Assembly: GCA_020002185.1 (NCBI GenBank)
Contig: CM034541.1
Location: forward strand, 33,479,852 to 33,543,851
Direction of reading: 5' to 3'
Length of the DNA stretch: 64,000 nt
DNA from: Paraescarpia echinospica
Lineage: Eukaryota; Annelida; Polychaeta; Sabellida; Siboglinidae
Made by a program: the position numbers and the translations under genes. Position 1 is the stretch's first letter. Each line of letters begins with the position of its first letter. This document shows, one piece after another, positions 33,640-44,241 of the stretch. The notes under the pieces are model-generated. The model searched no databases. It worked only from the letters and a program-made list of their open reading frames with translations, and had not been told where the DNA came from.

Positions 33640-35900
33640 CTCAACTAATACGTCGGTCATCCTGTTACGACTTTGACAATATTGAGAATTTTTTTATAAA
33701 CAATTAAAACTGACACAACGAAATACGTCAAACTATTAATATTAATCTAAAAACGTATAACACGATATTAAAAAACTATTCGTGCAGCCAACCAACTGTG
33801 TTTTGAACAAAGATTTTATTGATTGGAATATTATATAAAAAATACTTAGTAAATTATTAACGAATTTCTTTCACAAAATCGTACAAACCAAAGACTACCA
33901 TTTTGTTTTACAAAAAATAGTACAAAAATAACTGATAAAAAGATATTGCAAACAATTTTTTTAATTATTTTACAAATATAGGTCAGATCATTGCACAAGG
34001 AATTAAATGTAAAGGTAACAAAGATTATAGTTATTATTTAAATAAATTTGTAAATTATGTATTTACTTTTGAGGGTGTTGATGAAGAAACTGTTTGGAAA
34101 ACTATTTGTAATCTTCCTCAAAAACAGATGTGGATTTAAGGCCATTTCTTCAAAATTGCTTAAACTAATTGAACATGCAATTATAAAATCGTTAACGCTG
34201 TTAATAAACTAAGTTTTAGACTCCGTTATATCCCCAAACTAAACATTGGAAAAATTATTCCTATATTTAAGAAAGATTATCCATCTTTATTTGAAAATTA
34301 CATACCACTTTCCCTTCGTCCTACATTTTCTAAAATATTAGAACAATTATTTTGTATTCAATTATATTTATATTTCAATGATATGAAGCTTTTATTTGAT
34401 AATCAGTATGGGCTTAGAGCTACATAGTCAACGGAATTTGCTGCGCTTGAGCTGATAGATAGAATTATAACTCAAATGGATAATAATGATGAAACAATTA
34501 ATGCATTTCTCGACCTTTCTAATGCTTTTGATACTATTGACCATAACATTTTGCTAAACAAATTAACGTACTACGGCATAAATGGCTCAACCTTGCAGTT
34601 ATTAAAAAAATACTCACAAAACAGAAAACAATGTAATGAAATTGAACAAATAAATTCGACATTTTACCTAGAACAATCAGCGTCCCACAAGGTTCAATCC
34701 TTTGATCACTATTATTTATTATTTACATAAATGATTTCTCACAAGCTGGTCAATTATTTAATTTCGTCATGTACGCTGCTGATGACACGATATTATATAG
34801 CTATTTAAATATCTCAACAACAACACACACATTAAAAGTACATAATCCTAAATAAATGAAGAACGTTTTAAAGTCAATGAATGGCTAAACATAAATAAAT
34901 TATCTTTAAATAAAAGCAAATCAAAATACATTAATTTTATATGACTACTAAACGTACGCAGACTCTTACGCTTGAGATATGTGGTATACATATTGAAAGA
35001 GTAGATGTATTTAAAATTCTAGGATTGACCTTAGACTTAAGCTGGAAAAAACACACTGAGAAAAAATATCAAATAAGTGCTTCAAAACAATTGGCATATT
35101 AAACATATTAAAGCATGTATTACCTTTAGATATAAAAGTGTTTTATATAATGCATTAATATTTATCACATATTAATTACTGTATCATGGTTTGGGGATAT
35201 CAAAGAAATAGAATTTATAGAATGCAAAACAGCTGTGCGAATAATATTCTTAAACAAATACAACTCACACATACAACCACTTTAAATAAAACTTAAACTA
35301 CTAAAAGTAGAAGACATATTAAAGTTACAAGAATTTAAATTTTACTTTAAATACATTGATAAAATGTTACCTCCTTATTGAATTAACTGGCAAATTATCC
35401 TAAATGTAAACATACATAGTTGTAATACTCTTGAAAACAAATTATATACACCCTGTATATACTTTTAGAACTAAGCATGAATTTGCAATGACATGTCTCA
35501 AACACAGCCTGCCATATGTTATAAATGAAACCCCCTATACAATCAAAGACAAAATATACACTCACAGTTTGCGAGGCTTCTCATTTTATATAAAAACATC
35601 TTTGTTATACAAATATAATGATATATGCACTCTATCAAATTGCTACACATGTCAACAAAATCAATATATACAATACATTTCAAATTATTTGATGGAATCA
35701 ATTGATTTGATGCTAGTTTCAGACGATCAGCACACAACTAAACTTACATTCTCACATCAAACAAGCACTCCCAATAAACATCCATGAGATAGACACCTTG
35801 TAAAAGGACCATATAAATAATTCCGTAAATAAGGTGGCTCCTATGATAGGGACAATTGTGTCTTAATAGGAGTCACCGACCCGATTGAATAAACTATGTG
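33640..35900 (+). pseudogene. LINE family A, copy 1: truncated, RT plus 3' UTR
   Basis: This + strand sequence is related to 44242-46390. It opens in the EN-RT linker (AAAACGTATAACACGATATT matches the other copy's AAAACGTATAACGCTATCCT). It then shows IPKLNIGKIIPIFKKDY, ILEQLFCIQLYLYFND, NAFLDLSNAFDTIDHNILLN (catalytic Asp), SVPQGSIL and VMYAADDTILYS (AADD box with Asp pair). C-terminal sequence runs to 35786, and a short 3' UTR with a stem-loop ends it. Many frameshifts and stops inactivate it. The 5' half (EN, ORF1) is missing. Confidence 0.85.
35833..35877 (+). promoter_or_regulatory. 3' UTR stem-loop of LINE family A, copy 1
   Basis: GGTGGCTCCTAT pairs with ATAGGAGTCACC around a loop that itself can pair (GACA / TGTC). 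It lies about 45 bases after the last coding homology. The second copy has the same fold with different bases (see 46336-46383). LINE RTs often recognise such 3' structures; that role is inferred. Confidence 0.7.
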
Positions 35901-36445
35901 ATTACATGCTGTGGTACATCAATACCATAATAAGTGTACATGCGTATGTATATATTTTCTAAGAGTTTGTTCAACGGCAACAGTCAGGTGGCGCCGCCTG
36001 GCGTAGTTCACTGTTGAAGTAATGCATCGGAGAAGAAAACGCGTTATTTTCTTGTACATTTTGATCGATTTCAGGCAGTAATTATTAATGTTTTTGAACA
36101 CGTGACAAGTGCATATGTATAGTATAGGTGCAGTAGATATGCCATGTGAAGTTTGGTGACAGTAGGTGACAGTTTTCATGTTTTTTTTAGGTGCGGGCCT
36201 AAACTGCAAAAGTACCGAAACATCATTATTCAGATATGTGTATTATTCGATTATTTATTCTTTTTACTTTCGCCGTTCTGCGAACACAGGTATTTCCCGC
36301 AGATTTTCTTTCTGTTGTTGTTGACTCTATTCTCGGCGACGGCATGGCACCGAAGATTGTCCCTATCGTCTTTGATGACGCGAGTCACCATTAGTATATT
36401 ATGTACATGTGTTATATAGATTGCCTAAAACTAGTTATGACGCAG
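35901..36445. other. Unique sequence upstream of the 470-bp tandem units
   Basis: About 540 bp, GC-richer in places (GGTGGCGCCGCCTGGCG palindrome-like block near 35990). It may be the 5' edge of LINE family A copy 2 or unrelated DNA. No coding motif is seen. Confidence 0.35.
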
Positions 36446-37513
36446 TCTATTATTCATGTATTTTTTCTGTTTTGTTATTTCAAAATGTAAAAATGTGTAC
36501 CATTACTCGAATATGCTACTCACTTGTTAAGTACGCAGGCCACGTGTTTTACCAATGTTCAGTTCTACAAATTGACATTGATAAGTATTATTTTTATTAT
36601 ATGACTTTACAAAGAACAAGTTTCTTCTTCTTTGTTTTCTAAATAGAAGTGTTAAACGTGAACAATAAGATATCATTTAGTAAATATATTTCGTTGATGG
36701 GTACAAATATACATATACATACGTATGTGTGTAAGTGTAAAGAAATAATTACGTTCCCTTATTATTTGACTATAGTATGTGTATAACATTTGAATAACAT
36801 GTGTTTATACTAATATGCCTAAGCTGGTAACCAGATACCACATGTGATTTCCAACAGGGCATTGGTGTAATTATTGAATGAATATATTTTTTTCTCTCAC
36901 CATTTATAGCACAATCTATTATTCGTGTATTTTTTCTGTTTTTGTTATTTCAAATTGTAAAAATGTGTATTATTACTCGAATATGCTACTCACTTGTTAA
37001 GTACGCAGGCCACGTGTTTTACCAATGTTCAGTTCTACAAATTGACATTGATAAGTATTATTTTTATTATATGACTTTACAAAGAACAAGTTTCTTCTTC
37101 TTTGTTTTCTAAATAGAAGTGTTAAACGTGAACAATAAGATATCATGTAGTAAATATATTTCGTTGATGGGTACAAATATACATATACATACGTATGTGT
37201 GTAAGTGTAAAGAAATAATTACGTTCCCTTATTATTTGACTATAGTATGTGTATAACATTTGAATAACATGTGTTTATACTAATATGCCTAAGCTGGTAA
37301 TCAGATACCACATGTGATTTCCAACAGGGCATTGGTGTAATTATTGAATGAATATATTTTTTTCACTCACCATTTATGGCACAATCTATTATTCGTGTAT
37401 TTTTTCTGTTTTTGTTATTTCAAATTGTAAAAATGTGTATTATTACTCGAATATGCTACTCACTTGTTAAGTACGCAGGCCACGTGTTTTTCCAATGTTC
37501 AGTTCTACAAATG
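36446..37513 (+). repeat. 2.3 tandem copies of a 470-bp unit at the 5' end of LINE copy 2
   Basis: TCTATTATTC begins units at 36446, 36915 and 37385 (spacings 469 and 470). The units share long identical stretches such as AAGTACGCAGGCCACGTGTT and CATATACATACGTATGTGTG. The third unit is cut after CAGTTCTACAAAT at 37513 and runs straight into the LINE ORF2 region. The copies are almost identical, so they are younger than the decay of the ORF or kept alike by conversion. The placement resembles monomeric 5' promoters of some LINEs; a promoter role is inference. Confidence 0.85.
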
Positions 37514-37559
37514 CGATATTACAAAGAATCTAGTATAAAACAAAATCTACTAAACTTTA

Positions 37560-38680
37560 ATGTTGACACCTTTTGATAGATCATTTTTGAAATACCAAAG
37601 TGATGCCCAGGTAAACTCCTTAAACAGTATCTTACAGAATGATTCTGAAAATGATGACGACATGAATCAAACCCAAGTAGTACAACATTCATCCTACTAT
37701 GACATAGACTCGTTTAATACGCTTACAAATACAAAGGGCTTCACTGTATTAAGTACAAATATTCAGTCAATAAATTAAAAATTTGCTGAACTAGAGTTAT
37801 TTACTGAAGAACTTAAACAGACCAATTTCAAATTTGGTATTACATGTATACAAGAAAGTTGGAAGTCCGAAAATGACGATCTGTCGCAAATTCAATTAGA
37901 AGGTTATAACTGTATATCTCAGGGAAACAAGTAGTGCGAAAGGTGGATTAGTAATATATGTGGATACTAGATACGACTATAATCAGATGCAAATTCCAAA
38001 CGAATATACAGATTGGGAAGGGCAATTCTTAAAAATAACAGGAGGTGGTTTAACAAAAGAAATCATAATTGGTAACATATACAGACCCCCTAAAGACTTA
38101 AATGAAAATTATATAAATTTTATAAACGAATTTTCTCAAATTTTATAGATTTTCAAGAAACCAAATATGGAGGTTGTACTTGCAGGAGATTTCAATATAA
38201 ATCTTCTCAAAATTAATGAAAAAGAACAGTTTGGTTTTTTTTTTTATACTCTAACAGTAAATAGTTTTATCCGAAAATAACTCTTCCTACAAGATTTTCA
38301 AATAGATCTAGAACATTAATTGATAACTTTTTTTGCAAACTGACCAAATCTACTTTAAACGCAACTGCAGGCATTTTTACGAACCGATTTTCCGATCACC
38401 AACCATATTTTATTCTTATAAACACAGATAGCTCTAAAACAGTCCCACCTAAATACATAAAAGTGTATTCACAAACCAGTGAAGCAATTTTTAATTTTGT
38501 TAATGGGATTAAGTTTTCAAATATTTACAGTAAGTTAAACAAAAATGAAAATGCAGATCCAAATATAACTTACAATCAAATTCATGCCGAAATTGAAAAT
38601 AATAAGAAGTTTCACTTACCTGTAAAAAAAAGTAAAATTTAAGAAGTATGTTCATAAGAAAACCACTTGGGTAACTAAAT
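37560..38680 (+). pseudogene. LINE family A, copy 2: endonuclease part
   Basis: The + strand reads an AP-type endonuclease with several stops. It shows GFTVLSTNIQSIN, FKFGITCIQESWKSENDDLS (catalytic Glu), GGLVIYVDTRYDY, IIIGNIYRPPKDLNENYINF, VVLAGDFNINLLKIN (GDFN metal site) and FSDHQPYFILIN (catalytic SDH). The linker starts with HKKTTWVTK and is cut at about 38680 by a SINE-like insert. It resumes at 44242 after the Gypsy element. The 470-bp tandem units abut its start, so this copy may be near full length at the 5' end, though ORF1 is not seen. Confidence 0.85.
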
Positions 38681-39326
38681 CTCGCGGTCAGCTCAGTTCG
38701 GTAGTTCGAGAGAATCACTACAACTCCACACCTGTAAAAAGGTGTAATTCTGTTTTAATAGCAGAGTCTATTTAACAACATGTGGCTTTACCAGCCAGTG
38801 CCAGGACTCTGTCCAGTACATGTACAATACAATAGATACAAGAAACAACTGTATCAATGCCTTGTATCAAACACAGAACATATTAAGTAAAACACTTGTA
38901 GACATAGTGTTATTGACATATCTGATAGGTGACAATTAGTTATTGTCAATGACTATATAACACTAATATAACAAGTAACAATTAAACGCAACATGTATTT
39001 CAAAATAACATATAAGTAGACTATGCACTTTTAGTTTACAATAACATAAAGGTAAATAATGTAACATACCTGTAAAAAGGTGTAATTCTGTTTTAATAGC
39101 AGAGTCTATGTAACAACATGTGGCTTTACCAGATAGTGCCAGGACTCTGCCCAGGTTGACACCTCAATCCCTTGATGGCTAATGTGTCAAGTATACCCTT
39201 TTATTAAATACCTGCCACAGTGTGGCAGCTCTATGGCAACTATAGTGTTTAACTATAGTACCTGCTACATAAAGGTATACTAAGATCAATTTAATATCGA
39301 GATAATCTATGTAAACAACTCAAACT
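38680..39326 (+). mobile_element. SINE-like insert with tRNA-like head and internal direct repeat
   Basis: It begins CTCGCGGTCAGCTCAGTTCGGTAG, whose AGCTCAGTTCGGTAG resembles a tRNA A box; a degenerate GTTCGAG-GAATC B-box-like stretch follows. Inside, a block of about 90 bp starting with CCTGTAAAAAGGTGTAATTC and containing CAACATGTGGCTTTACCAG occurs twice, at about 38727 and 39066. The flanks AACTAAA (38673) and AACTCAAA (39317) could be target duplications. Joining the LINE across it keeps the LINE frame. SINE identity is inference. Confidence 0.45.
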
Positions 39327-39507
39327 TGGTGTAGTCTCCCCTCAAATAATGGGACCTCCCGTCTCTGACGAGAGACCACGAGGAAGATCAACATCGCTTA
39401 ACAGTGGTTCGATGGCTCACGCTATTGTATAACAATTTACCGTTTCTGGTACGTAATAAACAATGTTTGGTTCTGTTGCTATATCTCATTGAGTATAAGC
39501 TTTAACA
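39327..39507 (+). repeat. 5' LTR
   Basis: 181 bp, TG...CA ends, with a candidate AATAAA (GTAATAAACAATG) near its 3' side. It differs from the 3' LTR at only a handful of positions, so the insertion is young relative to the LINE it interrupts. The primer-binding-like TGGCGCAGTCGGC follows at 39508. Confidence 0.95.
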
Positions 39508-39560
39508 TGGCGCAGTCGGCAAAAGGCCACGAACTCAAAATAAGACGTTAAAAAGTTGGT

Positions 39561-40620
39561 TTGTCTGTAAACGGTAGCGACAAAATGGACAGAAAATCCC
39601 GCGCCACAAGCAAACACGGCGCCGCAGAGCTTTCAAAAGCTCCACAAGAGCGCGCGACAAGCGTTGACGTTCACCAAAGTCCGCGCTGCGGTGACACAAT
39701 CGCACCAGACTGGCTTGCGACATTCCTGTCTAAACAAGAAGAACGGGACAACAAACGTGAACAGCGAGAACAGGAACGGGAGCGCGCACGCGATGAAAAA
39801 CATGAACTATCGATGCGTCTATTCTGCGAGACCCTCGACAGATGCGCTCATAAATCACCATCGCGCGCACACAGCAACGGCGCCAATGATGAGTCTAGTG
39901 GACCAGAGACTCAACACACAGACACCGTGACCAACATCCTGCGTACTTCTACCGGCCAACACGCCAAAACTAGACCACCGGAGCCAATGGCAGCAGACAT
40001 AACGCTACGAGAACTAGCAGCATGGAGGCGATCATGGGAAGATTTCGTGGAGTTAGAACAGCTCGACCGTCTCCCAGGACGTCAACAGAGAGCCATGTTG
40101 CGCATTAGCCTCTAGTGAAATGCGTGCTACATTGCAATTAGCCATCGGTATAAACAATGATGACGATATAACCGTCACAGCGATCTTAGACCGAATCCAA
40201 GAACACATCCGAGCCAAACGAAATGTTACACTGGACAGGGTGGCACTAGAAGAACGCAAACAAGAAGAAGGCGAACCGTTCGACCACTTCTACATGGAAT
40301 TGCGGGAAACTGCCAAAAACGCAGACCTTTGCCAGCAGTGCTTAGACGATCGTCTTACTACGCGAATTATGTCGGGAATTCGTGACAACAAGACGAAAGT
40401 TATTGGCAATCACGCCCCCCCCCCTTCTCTACTGACAACAGTTGATATCTGCAGGAGTGAAGAATCAGCAAGGAATGATGAAGCTGCACTTGCAAACAAT
40501 GACAAAGGCCATACGAAGATAGACAGAATTGGCAAGAAAACCTGGCAACGTAGTAAAACCAGGAATAACGCCACTTCAAAACAACCACAGATGCGGTTAT
40601 TGTGGAAAATCGGCTCATAA
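39561..40620 (+). pseudogene. Gypsy gag (capsid region), frameshifted
   Basis: Two overlapping frames, 39561-40115 and 40120-40620, form one gag precursor with a frameshift near 40100. The N-terminal part is charged, with a long Glu/Arg helix (about residues 55-85). The capsid-like part includes ELAAWRRSWEDFVELEQLDR, the helix-rich AILDRIQEHIRAKRNVTLDR and EGEPFDHFYMELRETAKNAD. Gag proteins assemble the cytoplasmic particle in which reverse transcription occurs. There is no visible membrane signal. The zinc-knuckle part continues in the next frame from about 40560. Confidence 0.8.
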
Positions 40621-41266
40621 AACGCGAGATGAATGTCCTGCACGACACAGTGTATGTTCAGTCTGTAAGAAAATGGGTCATTGGGCTACGTGTTGCCGTC
40701 AGAACAATCCACAGAATAAGAGTACACGTATATCGACCGCAATGAGTCAGATTCGCGTACTGGACATTCTGAGAAAGAAAACACACCATCGCGCCCCGCG
40801 CATTAAGGTACAACTTCATCATAATGCTGACGATAGCTTCATCACAACAGCACAGGCAACACCAGATACAGGGGCCGAAGCCACTGTTGCAGGGCTTGAT
40901 ATCCTAAAACAAATAGAGTTAGACATCGGAAATGCATGTCCCCCGCCCGAAGACACAATCATTGCTGCCAGTGGTACATCATTCGAATGTATTGGCACAG
41001 TAGACCTCTACATCCATGCAGCAGACAAATATACGAAAGTGACGGTTCTTTTCTGCAAAGAGCAAAACGGATTTCTGCTGGCTTGGTATGTTTGCCGAGA
41101 CTTAGGAGTCATGTCGAACGATTATCCCAAACCAATTCGTGCCATAAGACGGTCACGCGAAACAAAATCGCCAAAAAAGATTTCTCTAGAACACGAGTCA
41201 TCCGACACGCGAACACGCAAGCGCAATGACTTACTTGAAGAATTCAAAGACGTTCGACACAGGTGA
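40560..41266 (+). pseudogene. Gypsy nucleocapsid zinc knuckles and aspartic protease
   Basis: The frame contains two adjacent zinc knuckles, CGYCGKSAHKTRDECPAR and CSVCKKMGHWATCC, which bind the RNA genome. The protease follows, with the active-site triad in QATPDTGAEATVAGLDIL (DTGA, the retropepsin signature). The frame differs from the preceding capsid frame, a second shift near 40560-40600. The end at 41266 falls in the protease-RT linker, and the N-terminus of RT lies in yet other frames up to 41443. Confidence 0.9.
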
Positions 41267-41442
41267 CCAACTGAAGACAATGTTGGTTGAACCAATGAAA
41301 ATCCACTTGAACGAGAACGTTGAGACTTTTGCAATATCTGCCACTCGCCCCATTCCTTTCGCATGGCGGGATGAAGTCAAAGCAAATTTCGACCAGATGT
41401 AAGACAAGGCATTATTAAGCCATTGGGAGACGTTCCCACCAG

Positions 41443-43359
41443 ATGGTGTCATCCGCTCGTGGTAGTGCCAAAACCACGAGGGGTATGCGTCTTTGTGTGG
41501 ACCTCAAACATCTCAACAAATCCGTTCGTCGACCAATTCATCCTATGAAGACACCGAAAGAAGCAGACTCCAACATTAAACCAGGGTCAATATACTTCAC
41601 GACGTTAGACGCAAAACAAGGGTACTGGCAGATACCACTCTCGCCCGAAAGCCAAGAACTGACGACTTTCTTGACCCATTGGGGACGTTATCTCTTCTTG
41701 AGAAGCCCCATGGGACTGTCCTCAACCGGCGATGAATATTGCAGACGCGGCGACATAGCGATCGCCGGCTTAAACAACGTCGAAAAGGTCATGGATGACG
41801 TCGTTGTACACGATGAAAACTTTGAGCAACACATCGAAAGAGTTCGCTCAGTATTGCTCCGTTGTCGGGAACACAGCATCACACTGAACCCCGACAAGTT
41901 CAAGTTCGCGGAAAATGAGGTGCATTACGTTGGCTTCAAAATCAACGCAGAAGGCGTCAGCACAGATCCGGAAAAGCTGAAAGCAATCGCCGAATTCCCT
42001 ACACCAACCTGCGTGACAGAACTACGGTCGTTTATGGGCCTTATCAACCAGCTTGGTTACTTCACAACAGCGGTCAGTACAACTGCTGATCCATTGCGTG
42101 AGCTACTGAAGAGCAAGAACGAGTTTCGATGGACTGAAACATACAGCAAAGCCTTTCAAGCCACCAAGAAAGCGTTGGTAACTGCTCCTACACTGGCACA
42201 CTTTGATCCATCAAAACCAACGGCGCTACATACAGATGCCTCGCGACGCAAAAGTCTGGGCTATGCTCTTTTGCAGCAACACGCAGACAAATGGCGACTG
42301 GATCAGTGCGGATCACGCTTTCTGACAGACACGGAAAGTCGCTATGCCATGGTGGAATTAGAGCTACTGGCAGCCACCTGGGCAATGAAGAAGTGTCGCA
42401 TTCAACTACTCGGACTGTCACATTTTCAGTTGGTCGTCGATCACAAACCATTGGTGACAATTCTCGATCGCCATCGCCTTGACGTTATCGACAACACGCG
42501 TCTTCAACGTCTCAAAGAAAATACATCACTCTTCTCGTTCACGACATGCTGGACAAAGGGCAATGACCATTGCATCCCAGATGCTTTGTCACGTGCACTT
42601 GTGTCGGATCCATCAGAGGAGGATCAAGAAGCAGAAGAAGAAGTAGAACACCACGTTCACGCGGTAACTATCAATGCATCCAGAATGGTACATGAAGACG
42701 ACCAAGATGATCAGCAAGATCACCTGTGTGACCCGATACTAGATCAACTTAGAACAGTCGCTATGCAAGACGAAAAGTACAAAACTCTCATTGACAACGT
42801 CCAGAATGGCTTCCCGTCTTCAAGTGACAAAGCAAACGCTAGTGTCATACCATCCTGGAACATCAGAAACGAGCTATCAGTGGACGACGGGATAGTCCTG
42901 TATGGACCTCTTATTGTCGAGCCCAAGTCAGCTCGACGTGAAGTCTTAGCGCGTCTTCATGACTCGCACCAAGGGACCGATAGAACGAAACGCAGGGCGA
43001 GACAAAACATGTACTGGCCTGGCATTAGTAACGATATCGCTACGACAGTGGCAAGTTGCAATAAATGCCAAGAACTCCGACCTTCTCAGCAACGCGAACT
43101 ACTGAGATCAGAACCTCTACCAAACAGGGTGTTTGAAGATGTGTCAGCAGACTTCTTCCACTACGCCGGACGAGATTATCTCGTGTATGTAGATCGACTC
43201 TCAGGATGGCCTGTGGTCTTCCATCTCCCAAAGGCTAAGACGACATCCCGCCACACCATCTATACATGCGACGGGCATTCGTGGAGCTTGGAGTCCCAGT
43301 GCGATTTACATCTGATGGTGGTCCTCAGTTCGCGTCTCGTGAGTGTAACCAGTTCTTAA
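41443..43359 (+). pseudogene. Gypsy pol: reverse transcriptase, RNase H, integrase N-terminal and core start
   Basis: This 638-residue frame starts inside RT. RMRLCVDL-like and LNKSVRRPIHPMKTPKE lead to FTTLDAKQGYWQIPLSPES (first catalytic Asp), then the YxDD-equivalent VMDDVVVHDENF. RNase H follows with ALHTDASRRKSLGYALLQQ and SRYAMVELELLAATWAMKKC (catalytic Asp and Glu). The integrase HHCC zinc domain (HDSHQGTDRTKRRARQN and CNKCQEL) and the first Asp of the DDE core (DVSADFFHYAGRDYLVYVD) come next. A frameshift near 43260 moves the rest of integrase to another frame. It uses cytosine-rich codons unlike the AT-rich LINEs around it. Confidence 0.95.
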
Positions 43360-44060
43360 AACGCTGGGGCGTTCGTCCCGCACCATCCACACTACATTAC
43401 CACCAATCTAACGGACATGCCGAGGCTGCGGTGAAAACAATGAAAAAACTCATTGCAACAACAACCGTGAATGGAGATCTGGACGATGAGAATTTCCAGC
43501 GAGGACTTCTAGAATACCGCAATACTCCTGCAGGTGGCCTCTCCCCTGCACAAATCCTATTTGGACACCCACTGTGATCGGCAGTACCCGCACACCGACA
43601 ATCGTTTGCAAGCAAGTGGCAAAATATGGCGGATAAGCAGGATGCTGGCTGCGGGCAAACACATGCACGGGGCGAAGAGCGTTGCAACAGGCAATCCCAT
43701 CCTCTACCACAGCTACGCTTTGGCGCACAAGTAAAATTGCAAAATCCCCTTACAAAAACGTGGGATAAAGTAGGCGTGATCGTCGGAATTGGCCGACACC
43801 GCGATTATCATGTGAAACTGCCCAGTGGTCGTGTCTACTGGCGCAACCGCCGATACATCAAACCGGACACGGAATACTCGGGAGAGAACGATGTTCGTAT
43901 CCACAATACTGCGAAGGTAGCAACACTGGCCACGTTGAACGAGACATTCCATCGTCCTCCCACAACGAACTGCGACGTAGCAAACGTCAGAAGATGCCTC
44001 CCATTAAACTGCGACTCTAAGTCCTCCAATGTTCGGACTTTAAAAAAGAGAGGACGGAAT
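43266..44060 (+). pseudogene. Gypsy integrase core end and C-terminal domain
   Basis: It continues the integrase in a new frame. VPVRFTSDGGPQFASRECNQ carries the second catalytic Asp, and HQSNGHAEAAVKTMKKLI the Glu; both retain the DDE residues. A TGA at 43575-43577 interrupts LLEYRNTPAGGLSPAQILFG from the C-terminal part. That part, from about 43720, has LRFGAQVKLQNPLTKTWDKV and YHVKLPSGRVYWRNRRYIKP, an SH3-like C-terminal DNA-binding domain. The purine tract and 3' LTR follow. Confidence 0.9.
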
Positions 44061-44241
44061 TGGTGTAGTCTCTCCTCAAATAATGGGACGTCCCGTCTCT
44101 GACGAGAGACCACGAGGAAGATCAACATCGCTTAACAGTGATTTGATGGCTCGCGCTATTGTACAACAATTTACCGTTTCTGGTACGTAATAAACAATGT
44201 TTGGTTCTGTTGCTATATCTCATTGAGCATAAGCTTTAACA
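44061..44241 (+). repeat. 3' LTR
   Basis: 181 bp, same ends as the 5' LTR, preceded by a purine-rich stretch AAAAAAGAGAGGACGGAA that serves as the plus-strand primer. Followed by the target duplicate AAACT. Confidence 0.95.

Larger units (their letters stand above)
39327..44241 (+). mobile_element. Gypsy-type (Ty3/Metaviridae) LTR retrotransposon, complete but broken
   Basis: A 4.9-kb element with two 181-bp LTRs (TGGTGTAGTC...TTTAACA), flanked by a 5-bp target duplication AAACT on both sides. Order is LTR, primer-binding-like TGGCGCAGTCGG, gag with two zinc knuckles, protease, reverse transcriptase, RNase H, integrase, purine-rich tract, LTR. This pol order is diagnostic of the Gypsy superfamily. 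There is no envelope-like gene. The reading frame is broken in several places, so the copy is not autonomous. It sits exactly at the 3' junction of the SINE-like insert within a LINE. Confidence 0.95.

Noticed and set aside
39561..44102. Envelope gene of an endogenous retrovirus
   Set aside because: After integrase there is only a purine tract and the 3' LTR; no surface or membrane-spanning frame is present.
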